This document shows positions 34,764 through 44,932 of a DNA stretch of 64,000 nucleotides, in pieces. The DNA is from Rhodocyclaceae bacterium (GTDB taxonomy: Bacteria; Pseudomonadota; Gammaproteobacteria; Burkholderiales; Rhodocyclaceae). The first letter of the stretch is position 1, and every line of letters starts with the position of its first letter. The translations under genes were made by a program, and so were the position numbers. The stretch spans positions 34,227-98,226 of the forward strand of contig VIKE01000021.1 in NCBI GenBank assembly GCA_008080565.1. Direction: 5' to 3'. The notes beneath the pieces were generated by a model. It had not been told where the DNA came from and searched no databases. It worked only from the letters and a program-made list of their open reading frames with translations.

Positions 34764-34795
34764 GCTGGCCGGAGGAATCCGGCCAGCTTTTTTTT
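34764..34795 (+). terminator. Intrinsic terminator after the Tim44-like gene
   Basis: A nine-bp stem (GCTGGCCGG / CCGGCCAGC) with an AGGAAT loop is followed by eight T residues, 20 bases after the stop codon. The remaining 34796-34907 is AT-richer and should hold the promoter of the next gene. Confidence 0.93.
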
Positions 34796-34907
34796 GCGCA
34801 AACGGCTGCCGACGCTGTTCCATGCACCAATATCGTGAATTAGCCGATTGATATGAAGCCTGACCAATGGCATAGTCACTACTTATCCAAGTGCCGCGCA
34901 AAACACA

Positions 34908-36974
34908 TTGTTTCGCAACAGTAAATTTCGGAATGCCTTGAAAGTTTCGTGTGCGGCAACAGCCATCACCCTGGCCGTCGCATGGCATCCTGCACACGCT
35001 GCCCAGGATGACGATCTCAACCTGGAAGACCTGACAAAAACCGAAGTTTCGTCCGTTTCGCGGCGCAACCAGAGCCTGAGCAACGTTCCCGCCGCTGCCT
35101 TTGTCATTACTGCCGAGGACATCCGCCGTTCAGGTGCCCTGGCTCTGCCGGATGTACTGCGCATGGTGCCGGGCATCCAGGTGGCGCAGATCGACAGCGG
35201 GCGCTATGCCGTATCAGCGCGCGGTTTCAACGGTCGTTTTGCCAACAAGCTGCAGGTGCTGATTGACGGCCGCAGCGTCTATCACCCTTTCTTTTCAGGA
35301 ACGGTCTGGGAATATGACCCGATCCCCCTCGAGGATATCGAGCGAATCGAAGTTATCCGCGGCGCGGGCGCAGCCATGTGGGGCGTCAATGCCGTCAACG
35401 GGGTGATCAACATCATCAGCCGCCATTCGCGCACACAGGCGGGCGGCATGGTGGCCGGAGCGATAGGAAGCAATGGTCTGGGTCAGCTGTACACCCGGGT
35501 CGGTGGCAGCCTCGATGCCGACACGACATGGAAATTGTCTGCCCAGGGACGTCATGCCGAGCCTTCGCGACAACTCGCCAACGACAGTTACAGCGAAGAT
35601 GACCTGAGCAACGGCGTGGTCGATTTTCGCTTCGACCGTTCGCTGTCTGGCGGCAGCGATTTCCGCGTCTGGGCCAATGCCGGCAGTTCGTCGGTAGGCG
35701 ATCTCTACCCGATCGCGCCCAACCTGGCCAACCTCCAAACCTTGACTTCGGTCCCTATTACGCAAAAGGTCGCCAGCCAGACCGTAGGCGCGCGCTATCG
35801 CTGGCTGAGCGAGCAGGGCGTCGAATCATCGTTGCAAACATCGGTAGGCAGCACCTCGATTGAATTGAAGAACGTCTTCGAAGTCACCAACACTCAGTTC
35901 GACCTCGACTATCAGGGACGCTACAGCTTTGGCAGCCACGATCTCCTGTGGGGAGCAACCCACCGGCTGGTTTCCGATGAAGTATGGTCGAGATACGTCA
36001 TTTCCGTCGCCAAACCGGCATTCACGCAACATACGACTGGCGTCTTCCTGCACGACAACTGGACGCTGGTCGATGATCGCCTGCAACTCGGCCTCGGCGC
36101 TCGCTGGGATCAGACCAATCTGGGCGGTAACACCTTCTCTCCAAGCGCGACGCTGATGTGGACGCCAACCCGCAGCGATACGCTGTGGGCCAAGTATGCC
36201 AAAGCCCCGCGGATGCCGTCACGCGGCGAACAGGACGTCAGCATTTACGTCGGCTATCAGCCGCCAACGGCGAGCATCCCCTTCCCCGTCGTACTCAATG
36301 CGCAGCCGGGCAATCAGCCACTGTACAAAGAAACCATGGAAGGTTTCGAGCTGGGCTACCGCAGTCAGCTGACGCAACAACTCAGCTTTGATGCCACCGT
36401 ATTCCAATACCGTTACTCCGACATCGTAACGAGCTCACTTGGTGGGAACGGTGCGATAGCGATAGGCGGAGGATTCTTCCTCCCGGTTCAAAACCTGGAC
36501 CGCACCAACGGGGGAAATGGCTGGCTGAGCGGTGCAGAACTAAGTGTGGACTGGCTTCTGGCGCCAACGTTGCGGGTGCAGTTGTCGTATGCCTTCACGC
36601 ATGTGAACATGGACGATTCGGCCAATCCGATTGCTCAGGGTCAGGGCCTGAAAGAAGAGCGCAGCACGGCTCGGCACTATGGTTCTCTACGCTCGCAATG
36701 GAATATATCGTCGAGTCAACAGTTCGATGCCTGGATCCGGGGCTCATCAGGCATTGATCGCACGCTTTCGCCCTACACCACGACAATCCGCGTCCCTGGT
36801 TATGTGACGCTTGATCTGCGCTATGCGTACAAGCTCAACAAGGATATCGAGTTGGCCCTGACCGGGCGCAATCTGATCGGGCCCCGACGCACTGAATATG
36901 TCACTGATTACGTTCCCGCGACGCCCGTAATCATCGAACCGTCGCTACTTTTGTCGGCACGCTGGAAATTCTGA
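34908..36974 (+). CDS. TonB-dependent receptor of a YfiR/sensor-kinase module
   Basis: The 688-residue outer-membrane protein has a signal peptide ending WHPAHAA (near residue 31), a plug domain (SLSNVPAAAFVITAEDIRRSG, RMVPGIQVAQIDS, RIEVIRGAGAAMWGVNAVNGVINI) and a 22-strand-type barrel ending SARWKF. The start is uncertain: the frame opens at a TTG (34908) without a good ribosome site; another TTG at 34938 also leaves a signal peptide. No ATG is available. Two bases separate it from a YfiR-family gene and then a hybrid kinase, a grouping suggesting signalling rather than nutrient uptake alone. Ligand unknown. Confidence 0.85.
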   Translation: MFRNSKFRNALKVSCAATAITLAVAWHPAHAAQDDDLNLEDLTKTEVSSVSRRNQSLSNVPAAAFVITAEDIRRSGALALPDVLRMVPGIQVAQIDSGRYAVSARGFNGRFANKLQVLIDGRSVYHPFFSGTVWEYDPIPLEDIERIEVIRGAGAAMWGVNAVNGVINIISRHSRTQAGGMVAGAIGSNGLGQLYTRVGGSLDADTTWKLSAQGRHAEPSRQLANDSYSEDDLSNGVVDFRFDRSLSGGSDFRVWANAGSSSVGDLYPIAPNLANLQTLTSVPITQKVASQTVGARYRWLSEQGVESSLQTSVGSTSIELKNVFEVTNTQFDLDYQGRYSFGSHDLLWGATHRLVSDEVWSRYVISVAKPAFTQHTTGVFLHDNWTLVDDRLQLGLGARWDQTNLGGNTFSPSATLMWTPTRSDTLWAKYAKAPRMPSRGEQDVSIYVGYQPPTASIPFPVVLNAQPGNQPLYKETMEGFELGYRSQLTQQLSFDATVFQYRYSDIVTSSLGGNGAIAIGGGFFLPVQNLDRTNGGNGWLSGAELSVDWLLAPTLRVQLSYAFTHVNMDDSANPIAQGQGLKEERSTARHYGSLRSQWNISSSQQFDAWIRGSSGIDRTLSPYTTTIRVPGYVTLDLRYAYKLNKDIELALTGRNLIGPRRTEYVTDYVPATPVIIEPSLLLSARWKF

Positions 36975-36976
36975 TC

Positions 36977-37528
36977 GTGCGCGCTGCCGCCTTCAGTTCT
37001 CTGCGAAACCGTCCGCTTCGCTGGCTGGCAGCCCTGCTGCTCACCAGCGTTTCGCTGGCTTTTGCCCAACCTGATTCCGAGCCGCAACTGGAATCCGCCT
37101 ATCTCGTCAATTTCCTGAAATATGTCGAGTGGCCGGCCAGCAACCGGAACACGGCTACCATCTGTCTGTTTGGCCGCGATACGCTGGGGCCGTACCTGAG
37201 CAACCATGAGGGACGCGTGATCGGCGGCAAGGAACTGCGCATTCGCCGGGTCAGCAGCCCCGACGACATGCAACACTGCCAGTTGCTCTACATCCCCGAT
37301 GTCGAAGAGGCACGCATTGGTGCGGTTTTACGCTGGATACAAGGGATGCCTATTCTGGCGGCCAGCAATGCTGATGGTTTTGCCCGATCAGGTGGCGGCA
37401 TCGAGCTTCTGCGGACCGGCGGCCGCGTGCAATTCATTGTCAATGCGGACACGCTGGCCCGACATGGATTGACCCCGAGTTCGCAAATGATGCGACTGGC
37501 CAACCGGGTGATTGGAGGCGAACGATGA
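36977..37528 (+). CDS. YfiR family periplasmic protein (DUF4154)
   Basis: The 183-residue exported protein has a signal peptide (cleavage after AFA, near residue 31) and the DUF4154/YfiR core ESAYLVNFLKYVEWPA, ICLFGRDTLGPYL, CQLLYIPDV and GGGIELLRTGGRVQFIVN. YfiR-type proteins bind and restrain membrane signalling partners in the periplasm. It starts with GTG two bases after the receptor stop and overlaps the kinase start by four bases, so the receptor, YfiR and kinase form one unit. Confidence 0.87.
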   Translation: MRAAAFSSLRNRPLRWLAALLLTSVSLAFAQPDSEPQLESAYLVNFLKYVEWPASNRNTATICLFGRDTLGPYLSNHEGRVIGGKELRIRRVSSPDDMQHCQLLYIPDVEEARIGAVLRWIQGMPILAASNADGFARSGGGIELLRTGGRVQFIVNADTLARHGLTPSSQMMRLANRVIGGER

Positions 37529-39498
37529 ACGCTCGCCAGACCATCCGGAAAAAAATCGCGCTGGCCATTGCGGCTTCACTCGGCGTCGGCCTGCTGCTTT
37601 CCTTCCTGACCTTTGCCGTGCGCGAGATCGATCAGCGGCGACAGGCCAAAACAACCGAGTTGTTTGCGATGGCCGACGTCGTCGCCTTCAATGCTTCGGC
37701 CGTCATCGAGTTCCGCGATGTCATGGGCGCCAAACGCCTGCTCAGCTCGTTTGCCGAACACAAGGATGTGCTGGCGGTACGTCTGATTGGTATCACCTCC
37801 GACTTTCACTATCGCTACGATGCTGAACGGCCGTTACCGGCCCAGGTCGGCCTTGGCGACAAGCCGCACCGTGAACGGGCGGTCTATGCCGATTGGTCGT
37901 CGGTCACCGTTGCCGTACCCATCCGCTCGGACGATGAAGTGGTCGGCACAGTCTCCATTTCAGCCAGTCTTGACGCCGTCTGGCGGGCGATCGCCTGGAA
38001 CTTGACACTGTCCTTGCTGGCACTGGCCATATCGTTCGTTATCGCCTTCGCCATCGCCCGGCAAATGCTGGCATCGATTCTCGCTGCGCTGGGGTCGTTG
38101 ACCGATACGGCTCAATACGTAGCCGAATCGAAGGATTACACGCGGCAAGCCAGGATCTATTCGGATGACGAAATCGGCCATCTGGGCAATGCCTTCAATA
38201 GCATGCTCAGCGAGATCGCCGAGCGCGACGGACAACTGGCTGACCAGCGCGATCATCTTGAGGACACGGTGCAGGAGCGAACCCAGGCCTTGTCCCTGGC
38301 CAAGGAGGCGGCCGAGGCGGCCAGCCGCGCCAAGAGCACATTCCTGTCCAACATGAGCCACGAACTGCGGACACCGATGAACGCCATCATCGGGATGACC
38401 TACATGCTCCGGCGCAACAATCAGGATCCAGGCCAGATGGACAAGCTGGGCAAAATCGACAATGCTGCCAACCACCTGTTGCAGCTGCTGAACGATATTC
38501 TCGACCTGTCGAAAATCGATGCCGACCGGATGACGCTAGAACAGACTGCCTTCATGGTCGACGCCCTGACCGATGAACTGGCCAGTCTGCTGGCCCCCCG
38601 CGCCGAATCGGCCCGCCTGCGTTTTATTCTCGATATCGATTCGCGTCTCAAATCACTGCAGCTTCTCGGCGACCCCCTGCGCCTGCAACAAATTCTGCTC
38701 AATCTGGCTGGCAATGCCATCAAATTCACCGAGCGCGGCGAAGTTCGCGTCGTCGCCCGCATTGCGGAGGATGACGGCGAGTCTGTTCTGCTTGAGCTGT
38801 CGGTCTGGGATACCGGCATTGGCATTGCGCCGGAGGCGGTCGAACGCATCTTCAACCCGTTCGAGCAGGCCGATGGTTCGACGACGCGCAAATATGGCGG
38901 CACCGGGCTGGGTCTCCCCATCTGCCAGCGGCTCGTTCGCCTGATGGGTGGCGAAATTCAGGTGGTCAGCACGCCGGGGGCCGGTAGCGTCTTCACCTTC
39001 ACCGTTCGCTTGCGTCGGGCCCAGGCGGCGCCTGCCGAATCTGCCGAAATGCATCAGTCCGGCGTCGCCGCCGAGCACGCCTTGCGGGCCGAATTTCCGG
39101 GTTGCCGCATCCTTGTCGCCGAGGATGACTGGGTCAATCAGGAGGTTGCCCTCGAACTGCTCCGGGAAATGCTCGGCTTCACGGTCGATATTGCAGGGGA
39201 CGGCGCTCAAGCCCTCGACATGGCGATCAACCGCCGCTACGACCTGATCCTGATGGACATGCAGATGCCTGAGCTCGACGGCTTGGGCGCCACCCAAGCC
39301 ATCCGGGAGATTGACGGTTACGCCGAAACGCCGATCATCGCCATGACCGCCAATGCCTTTGCCGAAGACCGCACACTTTGCCTGGACGCCGGCATGAACG
39401 ATTTCATCGCCAAGCCGGTCGATCCGGACAAGTTGTTTGTAATCATGCTCAAGTGGCTGCAGGCGCGCTTGCCGGAGAGCATCCGCCAGAGCAGTTGA
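37525..39498 (+). CDS. Hybrid sensor histidine kinase with receiver domain
   Basis: The 657-residue protein has two membrane helices (about 13-32 and 153-175) around a periplasmic CHASE8-like sensor, a HAMP domain (about 176-245), a coiled coil, a HisKA domain with phospho-acceptor [15 protein letters not shown] (near residue 280), an ATPase domain ([25 protein letters not shown]) and a C-terminal receiver ([26 protein letters not shown], and the Lys in FIAKPVD). The periplasmic domain is the likely YfiR contact. No separate output regulator is encoded beside it. Confidence 0.9.
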   Translation: MNARQTIRKKIALAIAASLGVGLLLSFLTFAVREIDQRRQAKTTELFAMADVVAFNASAVIEFRDVMGAKRLLSSFAEHKDVLAVRLIGITSDFHYRYDAERPLPAQVGLGDKPHRERAVYADWSSVTVAVPIRSDDEVVGTVSISASLDAVWRAIAWNLTLSLLALAISFVIAFAIARQMLASILAALGSLTDTAQYVAESKDYTRQARIYSDDEIGHLGNAFNSMLSEIAERDGQLADQRDHLEDTVQERTQALSLAKEAAEAASRAKSTFLSNMSHELRTPMNAIIGMTYMLRRNNQDPGQMDKLGKIDNAANHLLQLLNDILDLSKIDADRMTLEQTAFMVDALTDELASLLAPRAESARLRFILDIDSRLKSLQLLGDPLRLQQILLNLAGNAIKFTERGEVRVVARIAEDDGESVLLELSVWDTGIGIAPEAVERIFNPFEQADGSTTRKYGGTGLGLPICQRLVRLMGGEIQVVSTPGAGSVFTFTVRLRRAQAAPAESAEMHQSGVAAEHALRAEFPGCRILVAEDDWVNQEVALELLREMLGFTVDIAGDGAQALDMAINRRYDLILMDMQMPELDGLGATQAIREIDGYAETPIIAMTANAFAEDRTLCLDAGMNDFIAKPVDPDKLFVIMLKWLQARLPESIRQSS

Positions 39499-39527
39499 GC
39501 CCCGGGCTCGACAGCGCCGAAGATGAC

Positions 39528-40541
39528 TCAGAAACCGGCCGCCTCGGCTTCCAGATAGGCGATGCTGACGTACTTGCCGATATTCGCCTCGAAACCCTTG
39601 GTTTCCTTCGCCCGACTGGCCACACGCGGATCCTTGAGAACCAGCGCCTTGGCATCCTCAAGCGCCAGACCATCCTTGACGGCTTGCTCGCAGGGACGGT
39701 AGATGCCCTCGAACAGCTCGCGGTTCCACTTCAGCACATGCTCGCCCGGTTCGCCATGCGCCGGCAGCCAGATCCGGGTCCCCGTTTTCTTGATCAGCGT
39801 GTCATAGGCCTTGAAGGTGCCGAGGTAGGAGCCATCGTCCATATTGGCAATGCGTCGGTCCATCGCGATGTCGCCAACCAGCGTGACGCCATCCTGGACA
39901 ACCTCGACACAGAGGTCGAAGGGGGTATGCACGGTGCCGTAGTGATGGATGCGCAGCGTGACATCGCCGAACTTGAGCACCGCGCCATGTTCGAGCGGGG
40001 TATTGGGCGGCACGATGCGGGTGCCGAGCGAAGCCTGATTGGTCGACTTTTCGATCAGCGTCAGCCAGAGACTGCCCTGAATGCCCTTGACCGCCTGAAT
40101 GGTGCCGGGATGGGCATAGATCGGCAGGCTGTCGCCAAAGCGGTCGACGTAAGCGTGATTTCCGAGCCAGTGGTCGCCGTGATAATGCGTGTTGATGATG
40201 GCGATGACCGGCTTTTTCAGATGCTTTTCCAGTTGCCGGATGGACATTTCGCCGATCTGCACCGAAGCGCCGGTATCGACGACGACGATGCCCTTGCTCG
40301 TATTGACGAAGGTCACATTGCTCATCATCCCCTGGTTTTCCGGGGTCGGGAAAGCGTCAGGCGTGAAGATGATCGATACGTGCCGCGAAATCTGGCGCAG
40401 CGGGTAGTCCTTGATGGCCGGGCCACGGACGAAGTCATCGACCTCCCGGGCGAAGGCGCTCACGGCCTGCCACGGGGTGAACTCGACCGCCCCCAGCGCC
40501 GAGATGGCGGCGACTGAGCGCAAAAACTCGCGACGGTTCAT
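39528..40541 (-). CDS. Tat-exported MBL-fold metallohydrolase
   Basis: The 337-residue protein has a twin-arginine-type leader (NRREFLRSVAAISALG) and a metallo-beta-lactamase fold with the zinc motif NTHYHGDHWLGN (near residue 115) and later DIAMDRRI and LPAHGEPGEH. The substrate is unknown; some relatives act in quinoprotein or thiol oxidation pathways. The second ATG (40541) is preferred: AGGAG lies six bases upstream of it but abuts the earlier ATG at 40547. It is convergent with the kinase gene. Confidence 0.85.
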   Translation of the reverse strand: MNRREFLRSVAAISALGAVEFTPWQAVSAFAREVDDFVRGPAIKDYPLRQISRHVSIIFTPDAFPTPENQGMMSNVTFVNTSKGIVVVDTGASVQIGEMSIRQLEKHLKKPVIAIINTHYHGDHWLGNHAYVDRFGDSLPIYAHPGTIQAVKGIQGSLWLTLIEKSTNQASLGTRIVPPNTPLEHGAVLKFGDVTLRIHHYGTVHTPFDLCVEVVQDGVTLVGDIAMDRRIANMDDGSYLGTFKAYDTLIKKTGTRIWLPAHGEPGEHVLKWNRELFEGIYRPCEQAVKDGLALEDAKALVLKDPRVASRAKETKGFEANIGKYVSIAYLEAEAAGF

Positions 40542-40612
40542 GAGCATCTCCTGAAACGTTAAAATAGCGGCCTATCATCGCGCCGAATCGGGCGCTCGTC
40601 TACACTCACACC

Positions 40613-40831
40613 ATGCGCCGCTACCCATTCTCATTTATTGCCCTGACCACCCTGGGCGTTCTTTGCGCCATTCCCGGCGCGATCAGCCTCGCCGGCTTTG
40701 GCGCCAGCATTCATCCGGTGCTCGACGACCCGATGGCCGGCCTGGCCTTCATCGTCTCGGCCATCGCCCTGATCGGCTCAGGCGCCTTCCCGCTGATCAT
40801 CGAGAAGCTCAAGGAAAACGAAGGCAACTGA
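40613..40831 (+). CDS. Small two-TM membrane protein of unknown function
   Basis: The 72-residue protein has two hydrophobic helices (about 8-28 and 42-62) joined by a short loop and a charged tail EKLKENEGN. I do not recognise a family. Codon use resembles its neighbours, and it starts 71 bases from the divergent MBL-fold gene, so it is plausible as a real gene. A consensus dispersed-repeat copy lies directly after its stop codon. Confidence 0.6.
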   Translation: MRRYPFSFIALTTLGVLCAIPGAISLAGFGASIHPVLDDPMAGLAFIVSAIALIGSGAFPLIIEKLKENEGN

Positions 40832-40836
40832 ACGCC

Positions 40837-40871
40837 TTTCGATTTTGGCCGTTTTTTCCGGTTGACCGTGG
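40837..40871 (-). repeat. Dispersed A-tract repeat, copy 7 (intergenic, convergent)
   Basis: On the minus strand CCACGGTCAACCGG is followed by AAAAAACGGCCAAAATCGAAA, which defines the consensus. It sits between the 72-residue membrane protein and the convergent YeeE gene. Confidence 0.88.
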
Positions 40872-40880
40872 CAATACCGG

Positions 40881-41984
40881 TCAGGCTTCGCGCATCAGGC
40901 GCCAGTACTGAAACTTGAGCGTCGCCGCGGCGCCGGCGACGATGGCCAGGAAGGTGACGATGGAACCGAGGGCCAGTGTCGAAAAGCCCGAGATGCCCTG
41001 GCCGACCGTACAGCCCATCGCCACGACGCCGCCAAAACCCATCAGGGCGGCACCAAGCAGGTGGCTGGCCGTATCTTCAACGCTGGCGAAGCCTTCCCAG
41101 CGGAAATTTCCGGTCAGCAAGGCCCAGGTCCCCGAGCCGGCGATGACGCCAAGTACCGTGGCGATGGCAAAAGTCATCGTACGGCTGGTGTCGGACCACA
41201 GCATCAGCAACTCCAGCGTATAAGCCTGCGGTGCGACGAAGGTCAGCGACTCCATGCGGCCGCTGTTGGTCGCCAGAAAAGCTTCTTCGAGCGTATCCGG
41301 ATGTTCGGCCAGATAGCCGAGGTGGCCGCTGATGTACCAGGCAGCAACGACGGCCAGGCCGGTGCCAAGACCGCCAAGCAGATTGTCGAGCGTCCAGAAA
41401 TCGCGATTGAGCAAACAGAATGCAGTCAGGCCGCCACCGATGGCGAGCACGGCCAGCCAAAACGCCATCTTCGCTTCCAGGCCGGCGGCCATCAGCAGCG
41501 CCGGAATATCCTGGCCGCCGGGAAAAGTGATCGCCGCTTTTTCCAGCACATTGACACGAAAAACGCCGAACACGCCGCGCATGGTCATGTAAGCAACGAG
41601 ACCGAGCACCAGAAAAACGACCAACGATTTGAGGTTGCCGGCGCCGATGCGGATCAGCGTCTTCGAGCCGCAACCGGAGGCGAAAACCATGCCGATGCCG
41701 AAAGTCGCACCGCCGACGATGTACGACAGCCAGGTGAAACTGGGCGTCCGGTAGATCGATTTATCGAGGTCAATCAGCCCAGCCGCATGCAGCGCACCGG
41801 CGCCCAGAATGGCGATGCCGATGGCCAGCAGCCACATGCGCATGCGACTCCAGTCGCCCATGTTGACGATGTCCGAGACCGCACCCATGGTACAGAAGTG
41901 CGTTTTCTGGCCGATGGCGCCAAACACGAAAGAAACGGCAAAAGCCAGCCAGAGAACGGTATTCGACAGGGCAGCAATTTCCAT
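40881..41984 (-). CDS. YeeE/YedE family (thiosulfate-type) transporter
   Basis: The 367-residue integral membrane protein has about nine to ten helices and the family's conserved cysteines: THFCTMGAV (near residue 30), FASGCGSKTLIRIG (near 86) and GGVVAMGCTVGQGISG near the C-terminus. These Cys residues guide thiosulfate through TsuA-type YeeE proteins. The ATG at 41984 (MEIAALS) is used; the longer frame runs into queC. It starts three bases before the queC stop, so the two genes are adjacent and co-oriented. Substrate is inferred from family. Confidence 0.87.
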   Translation of the reverse strand: MEIAALSNTVLWLAFAVSFVFGAIGQKTHFCTMGAVSDIVNMGDWSRMRMWLLAIGIAILGAGALHAAGLIDLDKSIYRTPSFTWLSYIVGGATFGIGMVFASGCGSKTLIRIGAGNLKSLVVFLVLGLVAYMTMRGVFGVFRVNVLEKAAITFPGGQDIPALLMAAGLEAKMAFWLAVLAIGGGLTAFCLLNRDFWTLDNLLGGLGTGLAVVAAWYISGHLGYLAEHPDTLEEAFLATNSGRMESLTFVAPQAYTLELLMLWSDTSRTMTFAIATVLGVIAGSGTWALLTGNFRWEGFASVEDTASHLLGAALMGFGGVVAMGCTVGQGISGFSTLALGSIVTFLAIVAGAAATLKFQYWRLMREA

Positions 41985-41986
41985 GA

Positions 41987-42661
41987 TCAGGCTCGGTAAA
42001 GGGTCGGGTCGGTCAAACCGGCGGCGGCGAAACCTTCGGCGCGTAGCCGGCAAGAATCACAGACACCGCAGGCCCGGCCAAGTTCATCGGCCTGGTAGCA
42101 GGAAACGGTCAGGCCATAATCGACGCCGAGTGCCGCGCCGGTGCGGATGATCTCGGCCTTGGAAAGGTCGATCAGCGGCGCGTGGATGCTCAATTTGACG
42201 CCTTCGACGCCGGCCCGCGTGGCCAGATTGGCCATCTTCTCAAATGCAGCAAGGTACTCCGGCCGGCAATCCGGGTAACCGGAATAATCGACCGCGTTGA
42301 TGCCGACAAAAATATCGCGGCTGCCCAGCACCTCGGCCCAGGCCAGGGCCAGCGAGAGCATGATGGTGTTGCGCGCCGGCACGTAGGTGACGGGAATACC
42401 CGGCTGCACGCCGTCGATCGGGACATTGATGTTGGTATCGGTCAAGGCCGAGCCGCCGAACTGGGCCAGCCCGAGATTGAGTACCCGATGCTCGACGGCG
42501 CCCAGGGCCTTGACGACTCGTTCGGCCGCCTGCAACTCGGCGCAATGGCGCTGGCCGTAGTTGAACGACAGGCAATAACAGTCAAAACCCTGGCTGCGGG
42601 CAATGGCGAGGCAAGTGGCGGAATCAAGTCCACCGGAAAGGAGAACGACGGCTGGCTTCAT
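41987..42661 (-). CDS. queC: 7-cyano-7-deazaguanine synthase QueC
   Basis: The 224-residue enzyme has the PP-loop [13 protein letters not shown] (residues about 7-19), [14 protein letters not shown] and the C-terminal zinc cluster [17 protein letters not shown]. It converts 7-carboxy-7-deazaguanine to preQ0 for queuosine synthesis. ATG 42661 was chosen; another ATG immediately upstream (42664) would add one Met. The pathway partner queE is at 50.1 kb. It is divergent from the Liv transporter. Confidence 0.94.
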   Translation of the reverse strand: MKPAVVLLSGGLDSATCLAIARSQGFDCYCLSFNYGQRHCAELQAAERVVKALGAVEHRVLNLGLAQFGGSALTDTNINVPIDGVQPGIPVTYVPARNTIMLSLALAWAEVLGSRDIFVGINAVDYSGYPDCRPEYLAAFEKMANLATRAGVEGVKLSIHAPLIDLSKAEIIRTGAALGVDYGLTVSCYQADELGRACGVCDSCRLRAEGFAAAGLTDPTLYRA

Positions 42662-42763
42662 CATGGGGCGCGAATATACCTGAATTTCGCCCCCTTTTGA
42701 CCCGGTATCTGCTTGTTCCTGCGCTACAATTTGCCGTATTGCGCCCCCTGACTGGAGATACGA

Positions 42764-43930
42764 ATGTCGCTTCGCCTGACTGCCCTTGCCGCTGCACTGA
42801 TGCTTGCCGGCTCCGCCCACGCTGCCGACCAGATCAAGGTCGGCTTCGTCTCCACGCTGTCCGGCCCCGGTGCCGGCCTTGGCGTCGACATCCGCGACGG
42901 TTTCAATCTGGCGATGAAGCAGCTCAATGGCAAGCTCGGTGGCCTGCCGGCCGAAGTGCTGATCGCCGACGACCAGCAAAGCCCGGACATCGCCAAGCAG
43001 GCGGCCGACCGCTTCCTCAAGAAGGACAAGGTCGATTTCATGACCGGCATCGTCTTCTCCAACATCATGCTCGCCGTCGGCCCGACCGTTTTCGAGAACA
43101 AGACCTTCTACATCTCGGCCAACGCTGGCCCGTCGCAATACGCCGGTGAACAGTGCAATCCCTTCTTCTTCAACGTCGCCTGGCAGAACGACAACCTGCA
43201 CGAAGCCGTTGGCAAGATCGTCCAGGACAAGGGCTACAAGAACGTCGTCATCGTTACCCCGAACTACCCGGGCGGCAAGGATGCGGTCTCCGGCTTCAAG
43301 CGCTACTACAAGGGCAAGGTCGCCGAAGAGGTTTACACCAAGCTCGGCCAACTCGACTACGCGGCCGAACTGGCGCAGATCCGCAACCTGAAACCGGATG
43401 CGCTGTTCTTCTTCCTGCCCGGCGGCATGGGCATCAATTTCGTCAAACAGTTCGTCTCGGCCGGCCTGTCGCGCGACACCCAACTGTTCGCCCCCGGCTT
43501 CTCGGCTGACGAGGATGTGATCAAGGCGGTCGGCCCTTCGATGATGGGCATGTTCAACTCGTCGCACTGGGCGCACGACATGGACAACGCCGAAAACAAG
43601 CGCTTCGTCGCCGATTTCCAGAAGGAATACAACCGCCTGCCCTCGCTCTACGCCTCGCAGGGCTACGACGCCGCTCTCATGATGGACGGCGCCGTGCGCG
43701 ACGTGAAGGGCAAGGTTGAAGACAAGGCGGCGCTGCAGAAGGCGCTCGAAGCCAAACGCTTCAAGTCCGTGCGCGGTGATTTCAAGTTCAACACCAATCA
43801 TTATCCGGTGCAGAACTACTACCTGCGCGCCATCGGTAAGGACGCCAGCGGCCGGGTCACCAACAAGACCATGGGCACCATTTTCACCAATCATGCGGAT
43901 GCCTATGTGGCCTCCTGCAAAATGAAGTAA
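42764..43930 (+). CDS. Branched-chain amino acid-type ABC transporter substrate-binding protein
   Basis: The 388-residue periplasmic protein has a signal peptide ([20 protein letters not shown]) and the type I periplasmic fold of Leu/Ile/Val-binding proteins ([43 protein letters not shown] region near 120). It heads a complete LivKHMGF set. Liv-type systems import branched-chain amino acids, but many betaproteobacterial members carry aromatic acids, amides or urea, so the substrate is open. Confidence 0.9.
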   Translation: MSLRLTALAAALMLAGSAHAADQIKVGFVSTLSGPGAGLGVDIRDGFNLAMKQLNGKLGGLPAEVLIADDQQSPDIAKQAADRFLKKDKVDFMTGIVFSNIMLAVGPTVFENKTFYISANAGPSQYAGEQCNPFFFNVAWQNDNLHEAVGKIVQDKGYKNVVIVTPNYPGGKDAVSGFKRYYKGKVAEEVYTKLGQLDYAAELAQIRNLKPDALFFFLPGGMGINFVKQFVSAGLSRDTQLFAPGFSADEDVIKAVGPSMMGMFNSSHWAHDMDNAENKRFVADFQKEYNRLPSLYASQGYDAALMMDGAVRDVKGKVEDKAALQKALEAKRFKSVRGDFKFNTNHYPVQNYYLRAIGKDASGRVTNKTMGTIFTNHADAYVASCKMK

Positions 43931-43942
43931 TCGCGCTCAGTC

Positions 43943-44001
43943 ATTCCCGCGAAAGCGGGAATCCAGCTCGTTGCATCTCTGGGCTCCCGCTTTCGCGGGA
44001 G
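43943..44001. repeat. Paired palindromic REP-like element (dRS3-type) between livK and livH
   Basis: ATTCCCGCGAAAGCGGGAAT (43943-43962) and CTCCCGCTTTCGCGGGAG (43984-44001) are two palindromes. The cores are inverse complements, so the pair can also fold as one long hairpin. The first matches the ATTCCC-N8-GGGAAT pattern of neisserial dRS3 repeats. Placed in the 87-bp livK-livH gap, it may attenuate or stabilise the message so that the binding protein exceeds the permease. Confidence 0.9.
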
Positions 44002-44017
44002 CGACGGCGGCTCCCTC

Positions 44018-44932
44018 ATGACTCAACTCATCCTCGAACAAGCCCTCAACGGCCTCCAGTTCGGCCTCATGCTTTTCCTGCTGGCGGCCGGGCTGACGCT
44101 CGTCTTCGGCATCATGGACTGCATCAATCTGGCCCATGGCTCGCTCTACATGGTCGGCGCCTACCTCGTTGCGGCGGCGACCCAGGCGGCGGATTCGTTC
44201 TGGATTGGGTTGGGTGCGGGCGTCGCTGGCGCCGCCGTGCTGGGACTGCTGCTTGAACTGTCGCTGTTCCGCCAGCTCTACAAGCGCGACCACCTGTCGC
44301 AGGTGCTCGCCACTTTCGCGCTAATTCTGATCGCCAACGAGGCGGTGCGTGTAATCTGGGGGGCGCAACCGGTCATGCTTAATCCGCCGGATGCTCTGGC
44401 CGGACCCGTCGAAATCGGTGACTTTTTCTACCCGGCCTACCGGCTGGTCATCATCGCCTTTGGCCTTGCCGTGGCCGGGCTGCTTTACCTGGTCGTTGCC
44501 AAGAGCCGGGTCGGCATGTGGGTGCGGGCGGGCGCGTCGAATCGGGAAATGACCGAGGCGCTCGGCATCAACGTCCAAGCCCTGTTCACCGCCGTCTTCG
44601 TTTTCGGTACGGCGCTCTGTGCGCTGGCCGGCGGGCTGCTCGGGCCGTTGCTTGCCGTTCAGGTCGGCATGGGTGAGAGCGTGCTGATTCTGGCCTTCGT
44701 CGTCATCATCATTGGCGGCATCGGGTCGATTCGCGGCGCGCTGGTCGGCAGCCTGATCGTCGGCTCGGTCGATACGCTGGGTCGCGCCTTGTTGCCAACC
44801 TTGCTGCGTGCGCTGCTTCCGGCCGATGCTGCTTCAACACTCGGCCCGGCGCTGGCCTCGATCCTCATCTACCTGCTTATGGCCGGCATCCTGTTCTTCA
44901 AGCCGCAAGGCCTGTTTCCGGCCCGCGCCTGA
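44018..44932 (+). CDS. livH: Branched-chain amino acid-type ABC permease LivH
   Basis: The 304-residue permease has about eight helices and LivH motifs ALNGLQFGLMLFLLAAGLTLVFG (residues about 8-30) and SLYMVGAYL, with a late GGIGSIRGALVGSLIVG. It forms the membrane channel with LivM. Its stop overlaps the livM start by one base. A REP-like element separates it from the binding-protein gene. Confidence 0.92.
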   Translation: MTQLILEQALNGLQFGLMLFLLAAGLTLVFGIMDCINLAHGSLYMVGAYLVAAATQAADSFWIGLGAGVAGAAVLGLLLELSLFRQLYKRDHLSQVLATFALILIANEAVRVIWGAQPVMLNPPDALAGPVEIGDFFYPAYRLVIIAFGLAVAGLLYLVVAKSRVGMWVRAGASNREMTEALGINVQALFTAVFVFGTALCALAGGLLGPLLAVQVGMGESVLILAFVVIIIGGIGSIRGALVGSLIVGSVDTLGRALLPTLLRALLPADAASTLGPALASILIYLLMAGILFFKPQGLFPARA

